From positions 2,824,001-2,888,000 of the forward strand of contig JAJEKV010000073.1 of NCBI GenBank assembly GCA_021234155.1: 64,000 nucleotides of DNA, written 5' to 3'. Under the pieces are notes generated by a model. The model worked only from the letters and a program-made list of their open reading frames with translations. It was not told the DNA's origin and searched no databases. The DNA comes from Isoetes taiwanensis (Eukaryota > Streptophyta > Lycopodiopsida > Isoetales > Isoetaceae). Positions 9,813 through 22,019 of this stretch are shown piece after piece. The stretch's first letter is position 1. The number at the start of each line of letters is the position of its first letter. Position numbers and translations under genes: made by a program.

Positions 9813-11395
9813 CTGGGCTATCCTGAGCAAGAGAACCTCTGAGAAAACTGAATCTTTGAAGAAGGAAAGGTTTAGGGAAAACAATTTAACCACTAGAGAA
9901 TCCTCAATCTAGTGAAAACACGAATTCAAGGAAAGGCTCGACTTAAGAATGACTTTGGCAGGAAATTGGGAGATCATAAATGATTGAAAGCTTCTCCAAG
10001 CAATCAATCCACAACACTGAATGTATGCTAAGATCCAAGAGGATTCACTTTTGATTGGCATATAATCCATGAAGTTCAACGGAGGGGGCCTTTTTAGATC
10101 ATTTGCATACGTATATTAGGGGTTAGGAGTGTTTTTAAGCATTGATCTAGTGCAAAATATGTACACAAAAGGGTCAAATTGCCTTTTGAAAATGCGTATA
10201 CAAAGGGGGTTTTCTGCCATGTATAAGTGCATCCCCTGGACTAAGATTTATCAAGATATAAAATCGAATTGGCAGATACTCGAGATAATACAATGATAAA
10301 ATTCGTACTTAAGACTCAAAGCTGAAATTGTTAAGGTTTTACTGTAGTAGAGGAAAATAGCTAGGGTTAGAGTATCGAGAAAAGGTCGCACACAATGGCC
10401 GAAGCTGTGGATGCAGAAGCTTGGCTTCAGGTAGGTCTTTAGATCGATCAAGCATTGGAACAGGCTTTGAGTTAGATCAGACAGCAAAGGTGTTTCTAGT
10501 TTCCTTCAGAAGGTTTCTCTGTGCCAAGGCCATATTGCCTCTATAAGTCTATGGCGTTTCTGTAAGTCAATCTTAGCTGCAAAACCTAGATGCGAATATC
10601 TTGAGCAGAACATCCAAGGTTTAGAGTAATTCAGACTATTCACAGACATGAAAATTGTTTTAGGAGCCTAAGATAAAGCTTTGTTATTATATCGAAAGCA
10701 AGATCCACTATTTGCCTTTTAATTCTCATTTCAGCTATCCTGGATGGCATGATATTATAGATATGAAGATATTCTGTACTTCTAGCCTTTATAAGTGTAT
10801 TTCTTGAATAGTAAAAACCATTAACGTGAAGCTTCCTGATTCTTTTGACTGAAATCTTAACCACATAGATTTGAAATATCTACCCGCATACAGGTTCCAA
10901 ATGCTGGTTCAACAAACAAGCTACTATAATTTTAGATACTACTATGGTTACAAATAGGATCTATATTCTAATCTAGAATTTATGTTCTACCCACAAGTTC
11001 CAAAGAAATTTGGAACCTTGGCTCTGATACCAATTTGATACGAACTGCAAACTCAACGCAGCATCTGCGACAACATTCTTTAGAAAATAAAGCAAATAAC
11101 TGCAAATCCACCCGTTAAGGGCAAAGCTGACTATCTAACCGGGCTATCTTGAGCAAGAGAACCTCTGAGAAAATTGAATCTTGAAACAAGGAAAGATTTA
11201 GGGAAAACAATTTAACCACTAGAAAATCCTCAATCTAGTGAAAACACGAATTCAAGAAAAGGTTGGACGTAAGAATGGCTTTGGCAAGAAATTGGGAAAT
11301 CATAAATGATTGAAAGCCTCTCCAAGCAATCAATCTACAATACTGAATGTATACTAAGATTTGTCAAGATATAAGATCGAAATTGGGAGATTTAT
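9813..11395 (-). mobile_element. Degenerate LTR retroelement inserted in the L1
   Basis: Direct repeats 9813-10033 and 11139-11361 are about 90 percent alike by eye and are read as LTRs. The site 11020-11032 is complementary to initiator Met-tRNA (TGGTATCAGAGCC on the minus strand), next to the upstream LTR, whose minus-strand end GTATCA is at 11036. About 100 bp of the LTR edge is missing in the downstream copy. That copy also has 209 extra bases (10034-10242) bounded by ctaagat on both sides. The core 10290-11019 is non-coding, so this is a non-autonomous type. Confidence 0.65.
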
Positions 11396-11639
11396 CATGA
11401 TTGAAGGTTGTTATAGTTGATCTCAAGAAGCTGTGGCCGCCAACGTTGTCCTGAAGGTGCTATATCAGCTATTGAATCAGTCGAAATCTGACTACCTTGT
11501 GTCCGTCTTTGGTATTTGATGCCAACTTATATATTTTATGCAATATCCTTTTTGTTAAAAGGTTTGTTGGCTTCCCCTTGTAAAAAGGGTTCATGGCCCT
11601 TATAATAGATTAAAGGCACTTGGCTATTTTTATTTGCAC

Positions 11640-12395
11640 TATCATAAAGGTCCCGTAAAAATACCTTTGTCTAGTTATTTGCCTTGGCTCACTAAATCCA
11701 TAATTGAGCATAAACAAGGTCTTTCTTTCTTGTTCTCTTGCTCCCCATAGCCACTCCCCCGAGCACCACCATATCAGCCTCTTTAGATTGGTTCTCTCAT
11801 TTGTGACCCGAAAGAGCTCAAGGATTTTGTGCATCATTATTTGCCTAGCTTCTTTGCAGCCCATTGCCTTCCCTTCCAGCAAGATTTCCAAAAGGCATTG
11901 CTTGCAAAAGTTATTGTTTCTAAAGAGCAAAAGGCTAGTCTATAAGTTGAGATCACTCTCAATGATTTGGTGGATGTTATATCTCTTTTGAAGCAAGGCA
12001 AATGCCCTGGCATTGGTGGTATTCCTGTGGAGTTTCTTTCAGAAGTATTGGGATTGGCTTGGTGAGGATGTGTATAATGCATTTACTGATTTCAAGGGGC
12101 AACAAAGATTGGATAAGATCCTTAATTCGGGGTACATCTCCCTCATCCCTGAGTAAGAAGCTCTTTTCAATTTAGACTGGCATTCCATTATCTTGTTGTC
12201 TTCTATTTACAAGATCTTTGCTAAATCTTAAGCTTCAGGACATTCTTATTGATTCTATCTCCTCTACACAATCAAGTTTCCTACCGCGATGATGTATTTT
12301 AAATAATGTAATTACTACCTCTGAGGGCATTTTATTGGGCGAGATTGCAGGCTCATGAGATTGTTTACTTAAAGCTGGAGTTTGCAAAGAATATG
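11640..12395 (+). mobile_element. L1-like LINE fragment, reverse transcriptase
   Basis: Continuation of the L1 at 9.1-9.8 kb. Plus-strand frames read DPKELKDFVHHYLPS, then LNDLVDVISLLKQGKCPG and GIPVEFLSEV (about 11960-12050), the start of the L1 RT domain; then ISLIP, FAKSLAL and SSTQSSFLP in shifted frames. It ends abruptly at the start of an LTR-like block at 12396. Confidence 0.72.
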
Positions 12396-14010
12396 TGTGA
12401 CGATCCAGCATATATATGCTATGAATATGTATATTATACTACCATGTCACAATACATGTCACCAACATGACATGTACAAGGTTAGGTGTCATACAACCGA
12501 GGAGTGCTGATAATATAATAACCAATAGTGCTAGATATATTATGTATATTACATAATATATTCCCTCAGGGGGCAACCCGTCCAACATTTTATTTTAACA
12601 TGTTGTACATACGTGACATTAAAGTTATACTTGTAGGTCATAAAAGCTCTACATATGTGGCACATGTCGAAAGTGCATGTGTGACACGTGTCAAGGTGTT
12701 ACCATCCAACTCCAAAAACCTATCTACATGTATTTGCCATAAAGGTACTAGTTGGTCCCACTTGCCATGTAGCAGGATGCCATTGGACCACGTGGTCCAA
12801 TCTCAAGATAAGGCTCCATTTTCGAGGCCTATATAAATGGAAGCCCATAAACCCTAAAGCCTTTTTGGGTTTTGGGCTAGTAGTGGATTGAGGATCTTCC
12901 CAAGGTCAGTTTGAGCATTGAAGGGCAAAAACGAGCTTTAGGACTTGAGGATGACTCACATACTAAGGCGCTGCTCCAGATCCTTAGTCTTGTGGAAGAT
13001 CGCTATGTTGGGAAGTCATAGTGGTGATTTTGGAGAGGGATCAGGTTAGTCATAGTTTAATTTGTCAATGCTAGCTTAACTCTAGAATTTGAGCTAGAAG
13101 GCACCTCTGTCTTAGTGTTAGGTCCTTTTCAATCACTAACCGTAAAACCTGACTGACTAAGGAACACTAACCCTTGTATTTCCTAGGATTAGATATGATG
13201 TATTAGAACTGTTATTTTATTCAGATGTTGGATGACCATGGTATGATACTCTGTTTTCATCTCTTGTGTATGGAGATTGGGAGGGGGGGGGGGACACCTA
13301 GGAGCCATGCGTAGGATGATCCTAGCAGATAGACCTCAGTAATTCCTATTACAATGCAGCCTCTGCATAGAGAGCCCGCCTAAACGTGGGCCTATAGCCT
13401 TGATTGGCTTAGAATAGGGGACTTGTTCTGATTGCAGAGGGATCCAGGGTGTGCTTTGTCTACCAAGGATCCATATCGAACTAGGCCTCATACCTTGCCA
13501 CTGCGAGAGGGCAAGATATGGGTTTGACCCCTCCTAGGTGATGCGTCACCTTAGGAAGTTTAGGTTGAGTACGAGGGGGGGTGACCTCGTCTCTCTAGTT
13601 GCCTGCAGCAGCAAGATGCCTCTTGGAAGAAGCAACCTTCCTGCCTCATCGGACCAAGGGAGATGCAACATTGGGGTAGTCTTAGGGTTACGTCTCTGGT
13701 AGGTGCTACAGTCAAGATCCAAAGCTTTTCGATCTATCTGCAAAGCATGCATAGGACTGCTCATACCAGTGTTCCATGCCAACCAACTCTAGTGTTATTT
13801 CATCTGATGTTATCTTGAGGTCCGGACGATCAGTCATACCTCACTATGTCAGAGCTTGGTTTAGGATCTCCCTTGTATAGGTAGATGTATGTTCATGAGG
13901 TTGATATTGGTGTATTGAGGATGGTGCATCACCCTTTGTGGTGAGTATTTATTTGAGTTATATAATGTTGATGCTTGTGCTTACGTTTCACACTTTTGTA
14001 GTAAGATGAA
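12396..14010 (+). mobile_element. Long LTR-like block, copy A
   Basis: Begins TGTGACGATCC and carries a TATA-like element (cctatataaatgg, near 12829) with aaaccctaaag just after it. Its order of motifs matches the minus-strand block at 22020-23482: TGTGA start, TATAAATG, ggattagat, a segment of the type cctaggagccat..aggatgatcctag, tgcatagagagcccgcct, gggagatgcaac and gcaaagcatgcatagga. Both are interpreted as about 1.5-kb LTRs of one family, here a solo or truncated copy. It includes a run of 13 G at about 13267. The downstream boundary is uncertain. Confidence 0.55.
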
Positions 14011-14954
14011 CCTCGAAAAAACATGGAGAAGACACGCCCATATTCCACATCGTCTATGGAGCACCACCACCACCAGTAGCTGATGCTACGTGGACGACCT
14101 CCTAGACATGAGGGGATCTTCAGATCCTATACAATAGGAGCATCGTATAAGATAGGGGGCATCACAATGGCATCATCACATACCTTAGTAGGAAGAACTA
14201 ACCCAGTAGAACTTGAAGTTTGGGAGAAATCTCAAACTATACCTCAAAAATATGGGGAATTTCTTTTTTCTCATAGGTGAGAATTGTAATGAGTGGTCCC
14301 CTCTAGAGTAGGTAGTTAGTTAACAATCAGATAATTTCGTAAACGAACAAAACTTTTCCAAGAAAAGTACAATTATTTTAACCCAACTTGGCCATAGACT
14401 CACGAAGTATGCGAGACGTCTGTTGGACCAGCTCAAACGTTCCTCTGGTGCACTTCGAGAGTAGTTCCTCCATTTGAACATTTTATTAGCACCAAAACGA
14501 AAATCTAATGTGAAATTGAGCTTAAAAACATGAATTAAGCTATGATACCATCTTTAAAGTTCGTAAAGAACATTTCATCACGCACTCCTTTGGTCAACTA
14601 CTATCTCTGCCCCCCTTGCCTTGCACTCTTTCACCAGATCCTCTCTTCCCCGACCACTCTTCACCAATTCCTCTTTCTAGGTTTCATCTTTTACTCCCCT
14701 TGCCTGGCACTCTTTCTCCAATTCCTCTTTTCCCGACCTCTCTTGGCCACTTTCTCTCTCTATCATTTTTTGGCAATATTCTCTCACTGCTAGCCATCCA
14801 GACCACACCAATAGCGTCTTTAATAAAATCCTTCAACAAACCAAAAGCACGGTGTGAGTGACCTCCTATTAATTCCTTGTCATTTAGCTAGCTTCCCTTT
14901 CTGAAGTGTCTGGCCTCGTATTGGTTCCTTGTGTCAAGGTTGCACCAAGAAAGG
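14011..14954. other. Repeat-derived flank with pyrimidine-rich tandem units
   Basis: A 65-codon plus frame (14083-14280) could be a relic of a retroelement gag; unproven. At 14608-14760 a pyrimidine-rich unit of about 80 bp (ccccttgcctggcactcttt) occurs twice. From 14822 to 14940 the text agcacggtgtgagtgacctc...ttccttgtcatttag resembles 18476-18545 on the far side of the copia element. Confidence 0.5.
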
Positions 14955-15253
14955 GAGAGAAGCAGATGCACACCGATATCAGAGAGCGCAAACTCCCAAA
15001 ACAAAGGCAAAATGGAATTGTATTAAAAACGTATGTGAGAATACAATATATATAAAAAGGCAGGCAATATTAATTGCTCCCGTTACCAACCACTCCTAGT
15101 TATGCTGTAGCTAATTATGACAAGTGGTAGGCCATTGCTAGACTCTAATAAAGTGCTTACTCAGCACTTATGTGCGAGTGCTATAAGTGCTGTAAGTGCT
15201 GATACATCACATCTAGCGGCAAGATGGTGATCTCAACATCATATATCTCAACA
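14955..15253 (-). repeat. copia 3' LTR
   Basis: On the minus strand starts TGTTGAGATATATGATG. Its low-coordinate end has diverged from the other LTR, so that boundary is approximate. Confidence 0.82.
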
Positions 15254-15378
15254 CTCCTTCTTGATGAGAGGTCACCATCTCCATGCTCAACCTCCTCCTC
15301 CTGGAGATGAGATCTGGAATCTATCAAGACCAATACCAAGTCGATGTCGCTCACGAGCCAAAGGCTTAGTCAAGAGAT

Positions 15379-17394
15379 TTAAGTATTGTCCCGTGTAGGA
15401 ACATGCTCAATCTGAACCTGTTTATCAGCCACAAAGTCCCTTACAAAATGATAATGCTTGGGAACATGCTTAGATTTTGGATGTCGAACTTCAGCGGAGC
15501 ACCAATCAACGCCACCTTTGTTATCCATAAGCATCCTTGCTAGTCCAAGAGTGCATTGCCCAATGCCTGCAAGAAAGTCCTTCAAACAATGATCTCATGG
15601 GCTGCTGTAGATGCTGCAACATACTCCGCTTCAGTGGATGAAAGAGATACATGGCCCTGTTTCTTGCTGATCCAAGCAATGGCAGCATTGGCAAGCAGGA
15701 ACGAATGCTGGATGTAGACTTGGAGTTGTTTATCACATCACTAAGCGAGGAATCACTGTATGTCAGCAATGAAAAAGCATCACTATTGCTGCGATATGTA
15801 AGGCCATAATCAGTAGTACCCTTTAGGAATCTGAGAATGTGCTTGGGCATTTCCCAATGTTTATGACCTGGATCTGCCGAAAATTGGCTTAGAGCTATAA
15901 CAACAAATGCAATATCAGGTCTGGTGCAAATCATGCAATACATAAGGCTGCCATTCAATTGCCCAAATGGAACTTTTGCCATAGAAAGACGCTCAGCATC
16001 AGATTGTGGACAATCTTTCTTGGTACGAAGAGAACCTGGATTCATAGGGACTTTAGATGGATTGCAATCAGCCATACCAAAGCGCTGAAGCATTTCTTCA
16101 ATGTACTACTTTTGATCCCTTTGTTCCGGTCTCTTACAATTTGCAAACCCAAACAATAGCGAGCTTCATCCAAGTCCACCATTGGAAACTTAGCAGCAAG
16201 CCTTGTCTTGAATTCAGCAATGTGCTCATTATTGTTGCCTATGAGCAAGGAATCATCCATATACAAAGCAACGATAAGTAAGAACTTGCCTTGACAACGG
16301 ATGTAGACATTAGAATCAGCCTTAATAGGCTGGAATCCTTGGTCTTTGAAGAATCTATAGTCTTATAACAAGCACTAATGCGTGCTTCAACCCATAAAGT
16401 GCCTTCGTCAATTTGCATACTAAATGTTCAACACCAGCTTTGACATAACCCTGAGGTTGCTTCATATATAATTCTTCATCAAGTTTGACATTAAGAAATG
16501 ATGTTTTGACATTTGTTTGATGAATCTCATTATAATATGCAGTAAATGCAAGAAGAATGCGAGTGCTCATCGTTTTGACCCCTGGAGAAAATGTTTCCAC
16601 GTAATCAATGCCATATTGCTGGCTGAAATCCTTTGCAACAAAGAGTGCTTTGTAGCTGTTGATAGTGCCATCAAGATGGAGCTTACATTTGTAGACCCAT
16701 TTGTTGCCAACGACCTTTCGATCATGAGGAAGAGGAACCAAATCCCAAGTGCCTTTTTGAACAATAGAATCCATTTTGTGGTCCATTGCCTGCTGCCAAT
16801 AACACATGAAATAGCTTCACGATAGCTGGTGGGTTCATTGATAATAGCAGCACCATAAAACTCCATAATGTTGGGCATAATTTCAGCATAGAAGGCAAAC
16901 CTTTGAGAAGGAAAACGCTTCCTTTTGCCTCGACCAAGTTCTTCTTCAACTCCTCCTTGATTAGGATGATCAAAATCACCGCCTGGATCAGATGGGTCAA
17001 GTGCTTGATCGAATGTGTCAAGATCTGCGCCATGATCAGGAAACAGGGGTGATGTAAGCACTGTAGGTGTTGGAACCACCGCAGGTGCTGGAACTGCTAC
17101 AGCTATTGGAAGTTTCTGTAACCTGAACAGAAAGACCATTAGATTAGGTATTCGAACTTGGATGCCTCCTTGCATAAATGTCGCCAAGGTATCAGAAATG
17201 AAGGCCACTTGATGCAGTGCTGCTACATTATCTGAAAATGGGGATATGAAGGCCACATCAAGATATCCTAGCTCAATAGCTGAGGTATCTATTAATCCTT
17301 TCTTTGAAGGTAGTGGAATATCAGAAATCGGCATCCATTTATTGGGCATTACTACATCGTCTGATATCCAAGAAGTAGAAGGATCGAAATCCAC
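15379..17394 (-). pseudogene. copia pol relic: integrase tail, reverse transcriptase, RNase H
   Basis: Read on the minus strand. 17394-16830 is the linker after the integrase (VVMPNKWMPISDIPLPSK). 16807-16355 is the RT N-terminal half (GTWDLVPLPHDRKVVGNKWV, then NVKTSFLNVKLDEELYMKQP). 16266-16042 carries the catalytic MYMDDSLLIG box. 16093-15521 has NGSLMYCMICTRPDIAF and the RNase H start. 15585-15379 has the end of RNase H (VRHPKSKHVPKHYHFVRDFV). At least four frame changes separate the pieces. The frame closes before a normal C-terminus. Confidence 0.9.
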
Positions 17395-17541
17395 TACTTT
17401 GTGCTTACTAAGAAGAGATAATCTGCTGCCAATATGCTTCTTCTCCTCATCATGCTCATTCCCGTTCAGGGTAGATTGAGTCTTTCAAATGCCTTGCCGC
17501 AAAGAGAGTGGCATGATCATCTTTACCTGCATCTTGCCTCA

Positions 17542-18114
17542 TCATGATCTCCTCCTTAATAGAGGTGATTGCTTGATGGAAGCCCATATCTTTATCTTGC
17601 ATGAAGCTGATGCACAAAGAATCAAATGCATTAGGTAGTGGAAGAAAATTAGTTGCATCGACTTTGAGATCTGATGCTCTTCTCCAAAAGCTTCAATTTG
17701 CTGGAAAACGTGCTTCATGCTGTCTCGGTCAAGACTCTCGATCTCTTCCCAGCGCATATTCGTTGCTTCAGCATGCAAATGCCCAATCATATGGGTCTTT
17801 TGGTCATGCTTCTCGATGAGAGCATGCCACAAATCGTGGTTATTCTCTTGCTGGAACTCATTAAGAATAGAGTCAGCTAAAGAGAGCATGATATATGCCA
17901 TTGCCTTATCATCTCAGTGCTACCAAGCATGCAAATCAGCAATATTCTTGGCATCCGGTGCAAGTTCTTGTCCGTTGACAATTTCCCAAACTCCTTCATC
18001 TCTGAGAATGAAAATCATTCTGCTTTTCCATTGCTGGAAACCTGTGCCGTCAAAGATTTGAATCGCATGACCGCTAGGGAAGGTAATCTGGTTGTATCTT
18101 GCATCCTTCTCCAT
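17542..18114 (-). pseudogene. copia gag relic
   Basis: Starts MEKDARYNQITFPSGH and continues FDGTGFQQWKSRMIFILRDEGVWEIV, the N-terminal capsid-like part of copia Gag, then, after a stop near 17905, KAMAYIMLSLADSILNEFQ. A frame change follows near 17620. No CCHC zinc knuckle is visible, which fits an internal deletion reaching into the 3' part of gag. Confidence 0.85.
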
Positions 18115-18164
18115 TGCTGTGTTGATCTTGAATCAATCTCAGCACACCTAGTGCTCTGGTACCA

Positions 18165-18445
18165 TGTCGAAGCGGATGCACACTGATATCCGAGAGCGCA
18201 AGCTCCCAAAACAAACACAAAATGGAATTTTAGTAAAAACATATGTGAGAATACAAGATATATAGAAAGGCAGGCAATATTAATTTCCCCCGTTACCAAC
18301 CACTCTAATTATGTCGTAGCTAATTATGACAAGTGGTGGGCCATTGCTAGACTCTGATAAAGTGCTTACTCAGCGCTTACTGATAAAGTACTGATACATC
18401 ATGTCTAGCGGCAAGATGGTGATCTCGATATCATATATCTCGGCA
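18165..18445 (-). repeat. copia 5' LTR
   Basis: 281 bp. Minus strand starts TGCCGAGATATATGATATCG and ends CGCTTCGACA directly next to the primer-binding site. Confidence 0.88.
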
Positions 18446-18729
18446 CCTTGTCATTTAGCCAATCCCCCTCTCTGAAATCCTCAAATAAACTAAAAGCACG
18501 ATGTGAGTGACCTCGTATTAGTTCCTTGTCATTCAAGTAATTTCGATCTCTAGTTTCCCATTATCTAGGGAGGAGAATGTAATAGTCCAGTACTTTGTAT
18601 GCTACTTGTACAAATAGGTAACACGTAGGGTAAAAATGTGATCAATGATGGAGTGTTGGGGCCTGAGTCCTGGCTCTGTGAGGGCTCGCACTTTTGTCTC
18701 CTTTGCCCACATCATCAATTATTGTTAAA
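18446..18729. other. Flank of copia, repeat-like
   Basis: Two copies of a unit like ccttgtcattta...ctctctgaaatcctc (18446-18476) and agcacgatgtgagtgacctc...ttccttgtcatt (18495-18532), mirrored at 14822-14940. The copia element therefore landed in a tandem repeat. No gene. Confidence 0.5.
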
Positions 18730-21700
18730 AAATGCTGGCCTTCAATTTTGCAAAGAGTAAACTGACCATGATTGTTATGTAATTGGCACCTTATAGATGG
18801 GACTACCCTGCTAATGGTCTACTGTATAGGAAGTCCTTCATGTAATGCCCTGTTGAATAGTGCAGTCAGGATGGGCACTATTGAAGGCCATGCCCATTTG
18901 GGTAGCGCTGATTGCATTCCATCCAGATCGGTTGCCTTGCCATTGGCAAGACGTTATAGGCCCTAAGAGACATATACCTCTGTGGTTTCTAATGTCGATC
19001 TATCTGTAGAGTATCTCGTGCAGAATAGGACCATAGAGTTGGCACAAATTTATCACATTGGTCAGGGCCGTTATTTCCTATGGGTTGCAGGGGTTTGTGC
19101 AGGGCTTTTCTCCAAAATATCTTGGGATGCTGGTCCAGGAGATAGAACATTTTCCTCTGGTACTCCACAATGTATCTGGCTTTCTTACTTTTAGAAATAG
19201 ACGGTACTATTTGAGTGCAAGGGGCTACAAAGCAAGTTCAGTAATCTGTCAGCATTTAAGCTTCCTTTATTCAGCTCCAAACCATTGGTTACGAAAAAAG
19301 GTTGTAGTCCCAATGTCCTCCATGGACAGCTTTTGGCAAAACATCTCTAGTCAGTAGTCGCAAGCACTTTGACCAACTGGTCCATCTGTTGCTATAGTGT
19401 GGGAAACTACAGAATTCCCTCTAGGTCGGCTGCGAGCATATGGGCATAAGTTTTCGCATGGTCATAATCCAGTAGCAACTGGGGCACACAAGGAGCGGGA
19501 GCATATGTGGCCCAAATAGACTATCAATCTACCTGGAGAAAAAATGGCTGATGATCTGAGTTTATCTTTTCATTACTATTTGTGCCAACTCTAAGGTGAA
19601 TGAGCAAGTGCAGACCTCTTTCAGTTACCAGTGCACGTAAACTATGATGCTAGAGCCGCCTTCCTGGTTTTCTAATCTACAAACGTAGATGGCGGATAGT
19701 GGCCAGTGTGCCAAACCATTGCAGATGACCAAGTCAAAGATGTTGCACATTTGGAGCAATTGCCTGCCATGTCACATAACCTAGTATGCTCTGTCAGTTG
19801 ATGTTCGTGGCCAATGCCAAATGGTCTCAGCAGGGCAGAGCTATAGGACAACCTCTGTGGCAGTCAAACTTCGTGAGCTACTCTATTCCCATACATGCTT
19901 TGAAGTCTCCTAGCAACTGATGTATGTCATCATATTGATTGACATACGGATCCAGCCTATCGACATCTGCATTGTAGTAATAGAAGTTGGAATCTGCCTA
20001 TGGAAAGTAGCATGTTGCTAGAAAGAGAGTGTCACCACTGTGGCTCTGCACTCGGATCCATTGTTTCTGTCTGTCTTCTGCAAAGACATTGATGGTACCA
20101 AGCTTGTTTTATAGTAGCAGACTGCATTCGTTGTAAAATGAGTAGCGTTGATAGTCTGGCAAGTCCAGTGGCCTGTGCCCAGCATGTTTCCATGTCTCGA
20201 TAAGGAAGATGAAATCCATGTCTATAGCAATCGAGTTTAGACTATCTCCCTTCTGCTATAGAAAGCCCCTACATTTTCAGAAGACCACATGCAAGCACAT
20301 TTCCTATCTGAGAGTGACATATAAGAGTCCTCTTAGACTAGAAGCCACACCGAGGAGGGCAGCATCAAGGCACGGTGCAAGAGCATGAGAAACAGCAGAA
20401 AGAGTAGCAGCACCTCGAGTCAACATTAGCATCCTGAGCAGCAGTGGTAGTGGCAGGGGCAACAATGTCAGCTCCACCAGTAGCAGAGACTTTGATAGCA
20501 TTGATAGTAGCCATGGCAGCAACACCCCGAGACATTTTAGCAGCTATGTGCATTACATCCCAATCTCAGCATTGGATGATCTAAATACATGCTTTGCTTT
20601 GGAATAAGACCCTTATGCCTTCAGTGCAATTGGCCTTCATATGGCTAGCTCCTTTCTACATTATCCATGTTTCCGTGGGATGAGATCATAGTTAACATAC
20701 AATGAGGTGCCCTTCATCTTCACACCCTGGTGCAGTATGGCATCTCTTATCATTGCATCTGCAACTGTAGATTTGACAATGCATGCGCGATCTAGGTGTT
20801 GGGCACCATGACGAGTGCCCCTGGCAATGTGTACAAGAGCATGGAATCTCACGTGTGACAAAACTAATGTGTGAAGTTGATCAATGAGATTCTCCTTTGT
20901 TGCTTCAAGGAGGCCACCAACTACCATATTATATCTCCTATGACTCTGCTCCCATCGCTCGCTAAGCCGTGAGTCTATGTTCTCTGCCCTATTATCTGTT
21001 GTTGGCTATCTGTTGGGGGCTACCTGTTGCTTGAGCTGAATTCATGGCGGTTGTCAGGGAGGGGTAGCATTTTCATGTCTGGGCTGGTGGGCTTCGATCA
21101 TGAAAACATGAGTAGGAGCATCTATTACAGTTTGTCGAGCAGCCGTCATCCCCTGTAACTGAGGTATGAGCTCTTGCTGGAGCCTGTCTTGCATGGCCAA
21201 TTCACACATGCATTGTAGCAGATGCTCATGAGCTTCTGCATAGAGGCCTTGGCCCTATTGAGTAACTGCAGCACGTAGCCCCTGTACCTCTCGTCCCACA
21301 TGACAGCCTTTCGCTCAAATCCCTTAAGTTTGGAGTCCACTCCCATTTCCCTAGCGAAAGACATTTTCGGCAGACTGTTGGTCTAGAGTTATTGGCATTG
21401 TACATCACTGGCTACCTATAACGTCATTTGGACGGTGGCTGCCCTCTCCTCTACTTCCGTGCGAAGTAGCAATAGGATTGTCCTAGTTTTCTACTCAAAA
21501 TGTTGTCGGTCTTGAGCTATTGTATCAAACATGGCACATAGGGTATCCAGACTGGTCTAGAGATCAGCAAGCCACGCCCAATTTTGCTGCCTTTCAGAGT
21601 GCGCTAGGTGAAGACTATCCTCAAGCTATTGAATATGAGTCTCCATGTTGGAAACACATTTTTTCGTCGTAGTTACAAACCTTGTTTGCACTGGGTAAAT

Positions 21701-21760
21701 CAGTCGCATCAATTAGCACAAACCACCACTTCCCTCAAAAATCCGAATTCCCCCATGGTG
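18730..21760 (-). mobile_element. Decayed LINE: ORF1, endonuclease and start of RT
   Basis: Minus strand, many frame changes. 21750-21146 is an ORF1-like region rich in charged helices (MSFAREMGVDSKLKGFERKA). At 20927-20664 a segment reads HIARGTRHGAQHLDRACIV and GTSLYVNYDLIPRKHG. 20260-19560 is the endonuclease: DMDFIFLIETWKHAGHRPLD, DSNFYYYNADVDRLDPYVNQ, DDIHQLLGDFKAC, ending at SDHQPFFL. 19500-18730 leads into RT: LANGKATDLDGMQSALPKWA, then LTALFNRALHEGLPIQ, with IYKG and AKL remains. The 3' half is missing; the break at 18730 abuts repeat sequence. Confidence 0.8.
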
Positions 21761-22019
21761 CTCAAGAGCCCCTGGCTCTTGATTGATGATTAAAATCTTA
21801 GTTCTACCAGTAGGCGGCCGGATGACAATCGTCCGAGGAGTCTATATGCTTAAGGGACTACGATGCTCCCTGAAAGTATACGACATCGTGCCGTATACTC
21901 TATGGAAAATCTTCCATCCAACATCTACTGCCACATGGGACCTCCATATGCCCCATTCCTGGGATGGCTAGGACGCGGGTAGGAAAACACGGAGGTGTCT
22001 TGTGCGCCTGTTCCCTATG
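21761..22019. other. Junction between LINE and LTR-like block
   Basis: Possible internal region of the long LTR element (ggtgtcttgtgcgcctg near 21992, where a leader after the LTR would lie). Nothing coding recognised. Confidence 0.35.

Larger units (their letters stand above)
14955..18445 (-). mobile_element. Ty1/copia retrotransposon with internal deletion
   Basis: Minus-strand copia element of 3.5 kb between two LTRs (14955-15253 and 18165-18445). The primer-binding site at 18151-18164 (TGGTACCAGAGCAC) is a one-base variant of the initiator Met-tRNA site, and a purine tract abuts the 3' LTR at 15254. Gag (17542-18114) is followed almost directly by the integrase C-terminal linker and RT/RNase H, so protease and the integrase core are missing. 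The LTRs differ at many sites, hence an old insertion. It sits in tandemly repeated host sequence, which makes its target duplication hard to see. Confidence 0.92.
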
